Source: Sorghum bicolor
Lineage: Eukaryota; Streptophyta; Magnoliopsida; Poales; Poaceae
Reading direction: 5' to 3'
Length of the DNA: 64,000 bases
NCBI RefSeq assembly: GCF_000003195.3
Contig: NC_012871.2
Coordinates: forward strand, 18,048,658 to 18,112,657
Made by a program: the position numbers and the translations under genes. Positions 9,036 through 19,521 of the stretch are shown piece after piece. The notes below the pieces were generated by a model, which worked only from the letters and a program-made list of their open reading frames with translations, was not told the origin of the DNA and did not search any database. Position 1 is the stretch's first letter, and each line of letters begins with the position of its first letter.

Positions 9036-11753
9036 ATGTCGACTTCTGAGTTTGATCAAGAAAACGTCATCCCCGTGACAGAAGCCAACCTCAAAGATGA
9101 GCAGAAGCAAGCTATTGCTAAAGCCATGGAGGATTACAAGCAGCAATGCCTGAGGTCCTTCAGCATAAACAGGAGCGGCGAAGTGATCCAGAAGGATGCA
9201 CTGCCGGCACCACGGCAGGTTACTTTTGAAGCCAATCCTGGCAAACTTCAAGAGATGGTTGACAGCGCTATCAACCGTGCTCTGATCAATCAAGCTGGTG
9301 TGCTGTCTAATACGGTTTTCAATGCCGTGGCAAGAACCTTCAAGGAAGGACAGTTGCCACCGGATTATGTGGGCCCCACTTATCACCAACCGAAGTCACC
9401 GGTGGTCACAGCTCCATCGGCTGCTACGGCCGCTGCGGGTTCACAAACTACCGTTCCTCCAAGTACGTTGGGAGTCGTGAATACACAATCTACGTCGATG
9501 ACAACCAATCCGCCGACTTCAGATGGGCAGATTAAACTCGCTACAGATCTATTGGCATCGGCAATGTCAGGATTGACTCCTCCTCCTAACTGGTGGGGTT
9601 ATGGTATGCCCCCAGAGCTAACGCCGGGTACGTCGCAGACGACCGATGTGAGAGGCAAGACTCCTATGGCATCGGCACCTCCCAATATGCCGATGAACCA
9701 GAGTCCCCAGTATACTACAACTACTACTGCAAGACCTTACACCGGGAATCCTCAAGCTCCAATGTTCCAGATGCCTAACGCATCGGCAGAGTCAATGCTG
9801 ATGCAACAGAGGTCTATGGCTCAATCAGGGTATGTCAATTCAATGATGATGCCCAATTACCAGTCATCGGCAGGGCCTGTGCCGATGAACGCTAATAATG
9901 GATGGCTTGGGCAGCAAGTCTTTCCGCAAACGCCCCAACAGAATCACCAGGCTACAGGGTTCCAGCAAGGACAGATCTATCCCGGGTTCCAGAATCAGGG
10001 GATCCCTAACCAGCCAATGAATCTAGGGCAGCAAGTCGGCGGACAGCAAATTGGCGGGCAACAGCTTGGTGGTCCACGGATTGGAGGCCGGATGATCAAT
10101 CCAATGTTTCATGCAGATCGTGCGCCGCACGGACACGTGGAAGCTTACCAGCAGGTGCCGGATCCGCAACCACCTCATCGGCAAGATGCCGATGCTTATT
10201 GGGCCGATAAGATTGCTGAAGTAATGAGAGACCAATTCGGGATAAAACCCAAAGTCAATACTTACTCTTATCGGACACCATATCCTCCCGCATATGATTT
10301 GATCCCGCTTCCACATCGGTACAAGGTACCGGATTTTACTAAGTTTTCTGGGCAGGATGACACGTCGACCATGGAGCACGTCCACAGGTTCATCATCCAA
10401 TGCGGAGAAGCTGGTAACAGGGACGAGTTGAGAGTTCGCTTATTCTCGTCATCATTGTCTGGATCGGCTTTCACCTGGTTTATATCATTGCCTCCCAACT
10501 CAGTGATTACTTGGGCCGATTTAGAGAAACAATTCCACAGATACTTCTTTTCTGGGGTCCATGAGAAGAAGATCACCGATTTGGTCAAGTTAAGGCAACG
10601 CAATGATGAATCGGTTGAAGGTTTCATGCAGAGGATACGAGAAGTCAAGAACAAATGTTATAGCTTGGTTCTGGACGATCGGCAGCTAGCCGATTTGGCT
10701 TTCCAGGGTTTGTTGCCACACATCAGGGACAAGTATGCTTCTCAGGAGTTTGAAAGCTTAAGTCATTTGGTGCAGAGGATTTCTGATCAAGATATCAAGC
10801 CGTTTGAGCCCAAGAGAGCATGGAACAAGAAGGTATCGTTCGTTGATGAAGCAACAAGCTCAGATTCTGATGAGGAACCAGTCATCGGCTTAGCAGAGTG
10901 GGTAAAGAATAAGAAGCCGATGTCTTGCCCTTTCGGGCAGAAGGAACCAGAGAAGTTCGCATTTGACACCGCTAAGGCCGATAGGATATTTGACTTTCTA
11001 CTTCAGGAAGGTCAGATCAAGCTGTCTCCTAATCACGTGATACCATCGGCTGAGGAGTTAAAGAGGATGAAATACTGCAAATGGCACAATGCAACTTCGC
11101 ACGACACCAATGAGTGCAAGGTTTTCAGACAGCAGCTGCAATCGGCTATAGAATCTGGAAGAATCAAGTTTGACAGTTCTAGGACCCAGAAGCCGATGAA
11201 GATCGATCAACATCCTTTCCCAACGAACATGTTGGATGCCAAGGGAAAGGCTAAGGTGTTAACATCAGAAGCGGCCAAAAGGAGTGCATCGGTAGATCCT
11301 CAGCATCAGGTCACTACTGCCGATGCAAGAGGAAGAGGATTTGTCCAGGAAGGAACCAGCTCAGGAAGGCCTCCCCGATCCGGTATTGTTATAACTCACA
11401 GAAGGCCTCAGGAGAATTGGCAACAACGTGAAGATCGGTACCGGCGCCAGCAAGAGGATTATCGTCGGGAAGAAGAAAGACGCCGGCAAGAATGGAATCG
11501 GCACAGGGATCATTGGAATTGCCCGTTCTTCATTCATTGTTGGGAGGAGAATATTAAGCTTCCCACTGTCAGGGATTGCCCCGAGTGTAATGGTTATGAT
11601 CGGTATGATAGAACCGATCGGCGCTATCACGACGACAATCGGCGATCTAATGGGCCGATTAGAGGGAGAGCATCCGTTCACGATCGGCTGGGGGGCAGGC
11701 TCAGCGTGCACGACAGGCTTGGTGACCGTGTCCAATATTTTCCTAGGAACTAG
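9036..11753 (+). CDS. gag: gag of element A (to in-frame amber codon)
   Basis: Capsid/nucleocapsid protein of a Tat-type retrotransposon, 905 residues from the ATG at 9036; the frame is open further upstream into the LTR but without ATG. Residues about 150-430 are a Q/N/P/G-rich linker with GGQQIGGQQLGG repeats. About 427-590 is the Retrotrans_gag domain (KVPDFTKFSG ... AFTWFISLPP). Near 679 is a zinc-binding-type YCKWHNATSHDTNEC, and near 828 a CPFFIHCWEE ... DCPEC motif, both usual for this lineage. The C-terminus repeats SVHDRLGGR/SVHDRLGDR. The frame stops at TAG 11751-11753 but continues open for another 153 codons, so the natural gag probably ends later. It starts 46 bases after the LTR, with no intron seen. 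Confidence 0.85.
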   Translation: MSTSEFDQENVIPVTEANLKDEQKQAIAKAMEDYKQQCLRSFSINRSGEVIQKDALPAPRQVTFEANPGKLQEMVDSAINRALINQAGVLSNTVFNAVARTFKEGQLPPDYVGPTYHQPKSPVVTAPSAATAAAGSQTTVPPSTLGVVNTQSTSMTTNPPTSDGQIKLATDLLASAMSGLTPPPNWWGYGMPPELTPGTSQTTDVRGKTPMASAPPNMPMNQSPQYTTTTTARPYTGNPQAPMFQMPNASAESMLMQQRSMAQSGYVNSMMMPNYQSSAGPVPMNANNGWLGQQVFPQTPQQNHQATGFQQGQIYPGFQNQGIPNQPMNLGQQVGGQQIGGQQLGGPRIGGRMINPMFHADRAPHGHVEAYQQVPDPQPPHRQDADAYWADKIAEVMRDQFGIKPKVNTYSYRTPYPPAYDLIPLPHRYKVPDFTKFSGQDDTSTMEHVHRFIIQCGEAGNRDELRVRLFSSSLSGSAFTWFISLPPNSVITWADLEKQFHRYFFSGVHEKKITDLVKLRQRNDESVEGFMQRIREVKNKCYSLVLDDRQLADLAFQGLLPHIRDKYASQEFESLSHLVQRISDQDIKPFEPKRAWNKKVSFVDEATSSDSDEEPVIGLAEWVKNKKPMSCPFGQKEPEKFAFDTAKADRIFDFLLQEGQIKLSPNHVIPSAEELKRMKYCKWHNATSHDTNECKVFRQQLQSAIESGRIKFDSSRTQKPMKIDQHPFPTNMLDAKGKAKVLTSEAAKRSASVDPQHQVTTADARGRGFVQEGTSSGRPPRSGIVITHRRPQENWQQREDRYRRQQEDYRREEERRRQEWNRHRDHWNCPFFIHCWEENIKLPTVRDCPECNGYDRYDRTDRRYHDDNRRSNGPIRGRASVHDRLGGRLSVHDRLGDRVQYFPRN

Positions 11754-12212
11754 GAAGAGCTTGAGGAGATGGCTAACGCACGAGTTCCCGACGAGTTCAT
11801 ATTTTGCAGGGATGCCAATACGCATCGGATGGAGTCAAGGGAAAATCGTCGCCCAGCAGCAAGGCAGAGGCCGCTTCCTCCATGGTGCCCAGAGGGGTTG
11901 ACCAGGACACAGAAAAGGAGGTTGCAGCGCGAAAGGCGAGAAGGGCTAAGCAAGGGCGAGAGCTCTGGTCAGTCTGGGGATCAGCAGCAATCAGATCCCA
12001 AGGGGGAAGGTCCATCGGCAGACGTCAACATGGTCTTTATGTTGCCGATGGAGTTCCTTGCGCCATCCAGTGATGATGAGCTAGAATTTTCTGACCAAAT
12101 AGCTCAATTGGCTCTGGATCCGATGACAGCTATTTTCGAGAAGCCTGCCGATGATGAAAGGCAACATCTCAAGGCTTTTTTGTCAAAGGAAGGGTTGATG
12201 GACAGCCGATGA
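11754..12212 (+). pseudogene. gag C-terminal extension of element A, downstream of amber
   Basis: Same frame as gag, directly after the TAG at 11751, for 152 codons to TGA at 12210. It contains the basic segment TRTQKRRLQRERREGLSK and the acidic stretch PMEFLAPSSDDELEFSDQIA, both common just before the protease in grass Tat polyproteins. Codon use and motif density look coding, so the amber is either a disabling change or a recoding site; I favour a CAG-to-TAG type change but cannot see the ancestor. The end of this frame overlaps the start of the protease frame. Confidence 0.7.
12176..12182 (+). promoter_or_regulatory. Candidate -1 frameshift heptamer at gag-pro junction
   Basis: In the gag frame the codons read GCT TTT TTG, so the heptamer is T TTT TTG, a canonical X XXY YYZ slippery site. 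A -1 shift here leads straight into the protease frame (VKGRVDGQPMTKILVDSG). The zero frame stops 28 bases later at 12210. The competing explanation is loss of one T from a run of seven in this copy. Confidence 0.4.
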
Positions 12213-12691
12213 CCAAGATCCTAGTTGATAGTGGAGCTGCTATCAATATCATGCCATACGCAGTGTATCGGAAGCTTGGGAAAGGGGATCAGGATTTAAC
12301 CAAGACCGATATGATGCTTAAAGTCTTTGAAGGGAATGTGTCTCCGGTCAAGGGGGCAATATGTGTAGAGTTGACCATCGGCAGCAAAACTTTGCCAACA
12401 ACCTTCTTCGTGATCAGTGGAAAGGGTGCTTACAATTTATTGTTGGGAAGAGATTGGATTCATGCTAACTGTTGCATCCCGTCTACAATGCACCAATGCT
12501 TGGTTCAATGGGTGGGTGACAAGATTGAAATTGTCCCAGGAGATTCTTGTTACGTCATAGCATCGGCAGAGGCAGACACCTATGAAAGGACTAGGTGTAT
12601 TTCAGGAGAAGTTTGGGAAAAGGATTTTCTCAAGGTTGCCGATTACAAAATTCCACCGATCCAAGTAGTCGGTTCTGATGAAGGTTTTTAA
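12209..12691 (+). CDS. Retropepsin-like aspartic protease of element A
   Basis: 160 residues from the ATG at 12209; the frame is open further upstream, so this ATG need not be a start. The active site is DSG in KILVDSGAAINIMP, with the catalytic Asp at 12227-12229, and the second conserved block is LLLGRDWIHA about residues 81-90. Both are standard for Ty3/gypsy proteases, which cleave the polyprotein. The frame is -1 relative to gag and ends TAA at 12689, overlapping the next ATG (TAATG). After the protease comes a short linker with no known domain. No internal stop, so this domain could still be functional if translated. Confidence 0.85.
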   Translation: MTKILVDSGAAINIMPYAVYRKLGKGDQDLTKTDMMLKVFEGNVSPVKGAICVELTIGSKTLPTTFFVISGKGAYNLLLGRDWIHANCCIPSTMHQCLVQWVGDKIEIVPGDSCYVIASAEADTYERTRCISGEVWEKDFLKVADYKIPPIQVVGSDEGF

Positions 12692-14778
12692 TGGATAGGT
12701 TCGCCGATGATGGAAAATTAGGCCAGGGATTCACATCGGCCGATGATCTAGTAGAGGTAGATATAGGTAGTGGTGATAAGCCTAGACCCACTTTTATTAG
12801 TGCTAAGTTAGATTCTGAGTGTAAGCAACAGTTAACCGATTTGTTAAAGGAATATAAAGATTGCTTTGCTTGGCATTATACTGAGATGCCTGGATTGGAC
12901 CGATCAATTGTTCAACATCGGTTACCTATTAAGTCTGGGTTTCGACCACATCAATAGCTAGCTCGCCGATGTAATCCTAATATTCTTCCTGACATCAAGG
13001 CCAAAATAACCAAACTTATTGAAGCCAAATTTATTCGGCAATGTCGGTATGCCGAATGGATTTCCAATGTTGTTCCGGTCTACAAGAAGAACGGGAAGCT
13101 TCGGGTCTGCATTGATTTCAGGAATCTCAATAAAGCTACGCCGATGGATGGATACCCAATGCCAGTTGCCGATCTGCTAGTTGACACTGCGGCTGGGCAT
13201 CGGATTATTAGCTTTATGGATGGCAATGCAGGATATAATCAGATATTCATGGCTGAAGAAGATATTTCAAAAACCGCGTTCAGGTGCCCTGGTCATGTTG
13301 GATTGTTTGAATGGATAGTCATGACCTTTGGCCTAAAGAATGCTGGTGCTACTTATCAAAGGGCCATGAATTTTATATTTCATGAGTTCATCGGCAAGCT
13401 GGTAGAGATTTATATTGATGATGTAGTGGTTAAGTCTGAAGACTTCGCAAAGCATCTTGCCGATTTACGAAAGGTGTTGGAATGCACAAGGAAGCATGGT
13501 TTGAAAATGAATCCCAATAAGTGTGCATTTGGTGTATCGGCAGGGCAATTTCTTGGTTTCATGGTGCACCAGAGGGGAATTGAAATTAGTCGAAGATCTA
13601 TTGATGCCATCAATAAGATAGTAGCCCCTACCAACAAGACCGAGCTCCAATCCTTGATCGGCAAGGTAAATTTTATCAGAAGGTTTATATCTAATTTGTT
13701 TGGTAAAATTCGTGCTTTCAGTCCTCTTCTTAAGTTAAAGGCCGATCAAGAGTTTGTTTGGGGGAAGGAACAACAGTTGGCTCTGGATGAAATCAAGAAG
13801 TATTTAATAAATCCTCCAGTTCTAATTCCACCTCAGCAAGGGAAGCCCTTCAGATTGTATTTGTCTACCGATGGGATGGTCATCGGTTCGGCTTTAATTC
13901 AAGAGTTTGAAGGGAAGGAGCGTGTAATTTATTATTTAAGCAGGAGGTTGATTGATGCTGAGACCAGGTATTCGGCTATTGAGAAACTGTGCTTGTGCCT
14001 ATATTTCTCTTGTATCAAGTTAAGGCACTACTTGTTATCGGCCGAATGCACCGTTATTTGCAAAGATGATGTGGTCCGGTACATGCTATCCATGCCGATT
14101 ATGAATGGTAGGATCGGTAAATGGATTTTGGCACTGTCGGAATTTGATTTGCATTATGAATCGGCTAAGGCAGTTAAAGGGCAGATTATGGCCGATTTCG
14201 TAACTCAACATTGCGGTACAGTGGAAGCTTTGGAAATTGTGCCTTGGACACTCTTCTTTGATGGATCCACATGTGACCGGGGGGGAGGAATCGGCATAGT
14301 GTTAGTTTCCCCTCGGGGAAGGAAGTATGAATTTTCCTTGCCGATTGCTGCCACGTCGACAAATAATCAAGCTGAGTATCAAGCCTTGATAAAGGGGTTA
14401 GAGTTATTGAGAGAAGTTCATGCTGATGCCGTTGAGGTTTTCGAAGATTCTATGCTGGTTATAAATCAATTGGCTGGGAACTATGAATGCCGGAGTGGAG
14501 TTCTCATAACTTATTATGAGAGGAGTATGCAACTGTTAAAAGAGTTCAAAGACTTCCGATTAGAACATGTTCCTCGGTTGCATAATGAAGAGGCCAATCG
14601 GTTAGCTCAGCATGCCTCGGGATATCAGCCTATGATTAATACGATATCGGCAATTGGTGCCGATGATTGGAGAAAAGAGATCATTGATTATTTGAAGGAT
14701 CCATCTAAGAAAGTTGAAAGACGGGTTCGGTTTCAGGCTACTAAGTATGTGCTCCTCGAAGATAAATTGTACTACTGA
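12691..14778 (+). pseudogene. pol: Reverse transcriptase and dual RNase H of element A
   Basis: Frame from the ATG at 12691, broken by TAG at 12955-12957 near the RT start and ended by TGA at 14776. RT blocks: VCIDFRNLNKATP, GYNQIFMAEEDI, MTFGLKNAGATYQ, and the catalytic YIDD at 13411-13422. The first RNase H (about 13850-14200) keeps the fold but is weakly conserved. It is followed by a second, archaeal-type RNase H from about 14240 (FFDGSTCDRGGGIG, NNQAEYQALIKG, HVPRLHNEEANRLAQHA), the hallmark of the Tat clade. The frame is the same as the integrase downstream, so both stops look like point changes in one pol frame. The start overlaps the protease stop, which would need a second -1 shift or re-initiation. 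Confidence 0.88.
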
Positions 14779-15924
14779 ACTATCAATGGAATTCTTCTTC
14801 GATGCTTGGGTGATGATGAAGCTAGAAGTTTGATGGGAGAAATCCATGAGGGGGTATGTGGAGCACATCAGTCAGCTTTCAAGATGAAGTGGATGATTAG
14901 GAGGAACGGATATTACTGGCTGACCATACTTGAGGATTGCTTTAAGTATTTCAAAGGGTGTCAAGGCTGTCAAAAGTTTAGCAACATTCAAAGAGCACCC
15001 GCATCGGCTATGAATCCTATTATCAAACCTTGGCCGTTCTGGGGATGGGCTATTGATTTGATCGGCCAGATTTATCCACCATCTAGCAAAGGACATAAGT
15101 TTATTCTAGTTGCCACTGATTATTTCACTAAATGGGTTGAAGCTATTCCTTTGAAGAAAGTCACATCGGCTAATATGATTGATTTTGTGAAGGAGCACAT
15201 TATCTACCGATTTGGGATTCCTCAGACAATTACTACCGATCAAGGCACTATGTTCACATCAGGGGAGTTTGATGAATTCGCAGTCGGTATGGGGATTAAA
15301 GTGTTGAATTCCTCTCCTTACTATGCTCAGGCTAATGGGCAAGCCGAGGCGTCTAACAAAGGAATCATTAAGCTTATCAAGCGGAAGATTGAAGAAAATC
15401 CTAAAAGGTGGCACACATTGTTGAATGAAGCCTTGTGGTCCTATCGGATGGCTTATCATGGATCAACTAAAGTTGCACCTTATCAGTTGGTATATGGACA
15501 TGATGCAGTATTGCCTTGGGAAATTAAGGCTAGATCTAGGCGACGATCTTTTCAAGATCAATTGACTGCCGATGATTATGCTACTTTAATGACAGACAAG
15601 TTGGATGATCTAGCAGGACATCGGCTAAAGGCTTTGATGAGTATAGAAGAGAATAAGAAAAGGGTTGCTAGATGGTACGATAAGAAGGTAAAGGCTAAGG
15701 AATTTGCCGATGGAGACTTAGTATGGAAATTAATCTTACCGATCGGGACAAAAAGTTCAAAGTTTGGAAAATGGTCTCCCAATTGGGAGGGTCCTTATCG
15801 GATAAGTCGATCGGCTCCTGGTAACGCCTACATTCTAGAAACTCTCGAAGGAGTTGAATTTCCCAGAGCATTAAATGGCAAATATTTAAAGAAGTACTAC
15901 CCCAGCATATGGATCGATGCATAA
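14779..15924 (+). CDS. Integrase of element A
   Basis: Continuation of the pol frame after the TGA at 14776; first ATG 14806. The N-terminal zinc-binding region is HEGVCGAHQSAF ... CQGCQKF. The catalytic D,D,E core is IDLIGQI, TTDQGTMF and GQAEASNKG, then a C-terminal domain with KWSPNWEGPYRIS near the end. Integrase inserts the cDNA into the host chromosome. No chromodomain is visible, as expected for Tat. The frame is intact to TAA at 15922. It ends 159 bases before the stop of the convergent antisense gene. Confidence 0.88.
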   Translation, partial: TINGILLRCLGDDEARSLMGEIHEGVCGAHQSAFKMKWMIRRNGYYWLTILEDCFKYFKGCQGCQKFSNIQRAPASAMNPIIKPWPFWGWAIDLIGQIYPPSSKGHKFILVATDYFTKWVEAIPLKKVTSANMIDFVKEHIIYRFGIPQTITTDQGTMFTSGEFDEFAVGMGIKVLNSSPYYAQANGQAEASNKGIIKLIKRKIEENPKRWHTLLNEALWSYRMAYHGSTKVAPYQLVYGHDAVLPWEIKARSRRRSFQDQLTADDYATLMTDKLDDLAGHRLKALMSIEENKKRVARWYDKKVKAKEFADGDLVWKLILPIGTKSSKFGKWSPNWEGPYRISRSAPGNAYILETLEGVEFPRALNGKYLKKYYPSIWIDA

Positions 15925-15934
15925 AGATTTAAGT

Positions 15935-16020
15935 GCCGATAACACTCCTATCGGCTAGATTAAAATGTATCTGGGACCGGACTTAATGTTTCAAAAGTTG
16001 CCGATAACAGTCCTATCGGC
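15935..16020. other. Twin 7-bp-stem hairpins in a 65-bp-spaced direct repeat
   Basis: Two copies of GCCGATA-loop-TATCGGC with 7-base loops, at 15935-15955 and 16000-16020, each followed by TAGATTAAA. They sit exactly between the ends of pol and the antisense gene, so they would be in the 3' untranslated part of either transcript. Confidence 0.75.
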
Positions 16021-16083
16021 TAGATTAAAGCGACAAGAAGAATGGAAGTGCAGAGAAGCAAAGATGTGCTGCCGATGAAAGCT

Positions 16084-19000
16084 TCATGTGCTCAACAGCG
16101 CCTGGATTGCCGATATGGCGCGCAGCCGAATTTGGTTGGCTTCCTCTATTTCCTTCACGTCGTCATCGGCAGAACCCTCTATCGGCTTCAGCTTCTTCTT
16201 CAACTGCAAAGCTTTGCGACCATGGGCGTTTCGTTCTTGTTCCAGAAGCTTGATTGTATCTGACAGCTGACTTTCTTCCTGTTGGGCTTGGGATAAGGCA
16301 TCCTCCACCTGCTTGAGCTCTGCCAACAGGGCTTGCCGTTTTGCCGATAGGTCGGAGATCTTTTGCTTCAGTGCGTCTCCTGAAGACTTCAAGATACCGA
16401 TGTTCTTGTGCTTCTGAGCGGCTCTATCGGCAAGGCGCCGAGCGGCCCTCTGGTACTGCAGCTGATGACTTTCCAGATGAGCGGCCTGGAAAAGGACTTC
16501 CTCGGCATCGGCAGGAATCTGGCCTCTGAGGGTCTTGAACAAAACCTTGGCTGGGTCGGAGTCATCGACCAGTTGTGCCGTATCCTGGTGGAGGAGAGCC
16601 GATAGTTCTTCTAGCTTGGCTCTGATCTCTGCCGATGCGATCCCGACTGCCCGGGAGGAGCTCGCTTCCTCGCCTTCATCATCGGAGAGATCAATAGCAA
16701 AGGAGAATAGGCTATCAGGGGAGTCCTGCTCCTGAAAAGGAAAATAAAGTGAGTCATTCCATGATCAGAATATCGGTAAAAAATATTGATGGGAACTGGA
16801 TGACTTACTTGCTTCAAGGCGGTCTCTTGCCTTTGACTGGAAGATGCCGATGGAGCCGCGGGTTGATCGGTCAGAGATGCCGATGGAGCTACAGATTGAT
16901 CGGCCAGGGTTGCCGGTGGAACGACGTCAGCTGAAAATTGACAGAAGAGGTTATGAGACTGAAACGGGAATAAGTTCATCGGCGGTGATATTATAAAAAT
17001 GTGTTACCTTGAGAAGGGACGATGCTTGTCTAGATTGAGGGGACTACCGATGATATGATTGAACCTGCCGGGTCGGTAGTTTGCTCACCTACATCGGCTG
17101 ACGTGCCTTCTGGCTGGGGTGCTTCTACTTGGGGTTCTTCTTGATGGGGTTCGTCTGCTTCTGGTGTTTCTTGCGGTTGAGGGGGAGATGGTGCTTGCTG
17201 AGTCTCTACGTCTGGAGGAGAAGGAGAAGATTCCACTGGAATGGGAGATACTGGAGGAGGAGGAGGAGGAGTTGCTACTTTCTGGCGCTTTGTTTTTGCC
17301 CTGGTACTCTTAGCACCCTTTCTCTTCTGCTGGCTGGACTTGGGGACATCGGCACCTTGGCTCTTGGTTTTTGCCGATGCACTGGTTTGCTGTAACAACA
17401 AAGAGGAGTTCGTGAATACAAATGTATCCGATATAAAGGTAAGATCGGTATAAATGAAGAGGTTTAACAGCTACCTTAAAAGCCTGTGCTAGAGTGGAAG
17501 CAGCTACCGATGGTGGAGTTTGGGTTCTCCTGGTGGTAACTTTCCTGAGGCGTATACCTCGATGCACGATGGCAGCCAGGGTAGGGGCGTTGTGGCCGAT
17601 TGAAGAGATTGGGCCTGATGCAAACAGATCAATCGGCTTGCCACTTTTGCCGATCGATGGAGGGGTATCATCAACCTGCAAAACAGTACAAAAGTAAATC
17701 ACCGATGGAAACAAAATTGAGAGAATTGAAACATCAGTGTGAAGACACTTACAGTATCATTGGGGACTTCGTTCTCAGGGTCAATCATACCGCGGTACGT
17801 GAGGGCCGATTTGCAGAACAGATGCTCCTTCCATTTTGCCCACCACTGCTTGTATGCCTAAGTGATGAAGGCGGCTGGAACCCACTCCGATAAATCTACG
17901 TCTGTATCGGCACTCGATGGCAGTTGGGCTACTTGAATCCATTCAAGAAGACTGGTGATGGTTTCCCTGGGCTTTATCACATCGGCGTAACAGAGTGCAA
18001 TCGGCAGCTGGCCGAAAGCTAACTGATGGGCTAATGCCGATGGGTTGTAAAATTCATAAGTTTGGGGGGAGGTTTTCCCACTACCAAAGAAATTCACCGG
18101 TATGGCTCTGGGAGTCACCATTGCCATCATCACTTCGTTGTCCTTGTCAAGAGCTTCATCGAATGGGTTGAAAACCAGGGGAAGCATACTGTCTGGGTCA
18201 TCATAGGCCAACCATGCTCGCTCATCTCTGGCCAAACCCTCATAAAAAGTTTGGAAGAATCGGCTGACCTGATCTGGATTACCCTCTGAACCAGGCAGAA
18301 CTATGACAGCTTCATCGAAGTTTAAGGGAGCACGTGTTGCCGATTCCTCTTCACTCAACACATGGTTTTCAGCTATGTCCCTTGGGAAACGCTGTGTGAA
18401 CAGGTTAAATTCGAGGCGCTTGTGCAGATGCAGGTTGAGCCACATATTGATAAACCACCAGGGGCCTCCCAAGTTGCCGATAGACTGGCCAAGCAAGAGC
18501 TTCTTAGTTACTTGGTGGAGGAGGTGATAGGCTGCTCCAAGCAGGTATCGACCGAGGGGAAATCGGCCACCATTGGCCAGATTTTCTGCTGCTGCTAGAT
18601 AAACAGAAGTTGGTCCTGCCGATCGACCACAAAACATGAATTTGTCTAGCCACATGTTCAGAAAGCAGGTCTGCTCCTTTATGACGATAGGGCCTGTTTT
18701 GCGGTATTTTTGGATATACCCTGACCAGCCGCCGATGGAGCGGGTTTCTACCTTAGCACTGGGTTTGGTATCAAAAAAGTGGGTGCTATCGGTAGAGGAA
18801 ACATCTAGGCCAGTGAGCATGGCTACATCGGCAAGTGTAGGGGAAGCAGGGCCATGGCCAAAGATAAAGGCATTAAGGGTGTCTGACCAGAAATAGGATG
18901 CAGCTATCAACAGTGACTCATTCTTATGCATATCGGCAATGGACAGCCTAATGCATTGGTCTAGCTTTCTCTCGCCCCACTAGACTTCATTGGAGTTACT

Positions 19001-19362
19001 GACCCTCAAAAACCAGTCCTTCCATCCCACGGTGGGGCTGGGCCAGGAACGAAAAGTATCCTTCCACAGATCCAAAGAAAAATTCTCTGCTCTAAAAGGG
19101 ATCCTGTTGGTTTCTGCGTTTATAAGGTTGGTCGGATCTGGATCCCCTAGTGGGCCAAGGCATTGGAGGTGTGGTCGATCAGTGGGGATGACAATTTTGT
19201 TAGCCGATTCCTAATGGTTTTGGAGGTAGAAAAGAAAAACACAGAAAAAAGGGGGGAGAGAAAATGTTCAGTAAAATGGATCGCGAATGAACAGGGGTGC
19301 AAGAAAAAGTACCAGAGATGGTGCGAAGGACTGACCTCAGGGATGATGAAGTTGACGGCCAT
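16084..19362 (-). pseudogene. Spliced antisense gene of element A: plant-mobile-domain-like plus coiled coil
   Basis: Six exons on the minus strand, with GT-AG introns and frame kept throughout: 19362-19336, 19210-17753, 17675-17475, 17389-17008, 16930-16809, 16731-16084 (2838 nt, 945 codons plus stop). Exon 2 resembles the plant mobile domain (PMD, aminotransferase-like): LLIAASYFWSDTLNAFIFGH, LADVAMLTGLDVSS, GGRFPLGRYLLGAAYHLLHQ. Exons 3-5 are a proline-rich, basic/acidic linker (KRKGAKSTRAKTKRQK, TPPPPPPVSPIPVES). Exon 6 is a long coiled coil (KISDLSAKRQALLAELKQVE). PMD proteins such as MAIN/MAIL1 act in silencing in Arabidopsis, and PMD genes are known in plant transposons; a role here is inference. 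Three in-frame TAGs (18982-18980, 17860-17858, 17032-17030) probably disable this copy. It converges on pol and has its own TATA box. Confidence 0.8.
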
Positions 19363-19511
19363 TTTACCACGGACGAGGTGCTTGAGAGCTTCGGAGTTGG
19401 TGAAGAAGGGGCTTCGTCGGAAATTTTAGAGCTTTTGGATAGCGCCGCCGCCGGGAAAGTGAAGTTGGAGTTGTGGAATGATGTGATGGGGAAGGAGTAC
19501 CCGAGAAGGAA

Positions 19512-19521
19512 CTATTTATAG
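19512..19521 (-). promoter_or_regulatory. TATA box of the antisense gene in element A
   Basis: The minus strand reads CTATAAATAG, a near-ideal plant TATA box, about 150 bases upstream of the exon 1 ATG at 19362. Transcription would start near 19485. It lies in the internal region, not in the LTR. Confidence 0.6.

Noticed and set aside
16042..18896. Several plus-strand ORFs of 60-88 residues
   Set aside because: Shadows of the minus-strand spliced gene of element A.
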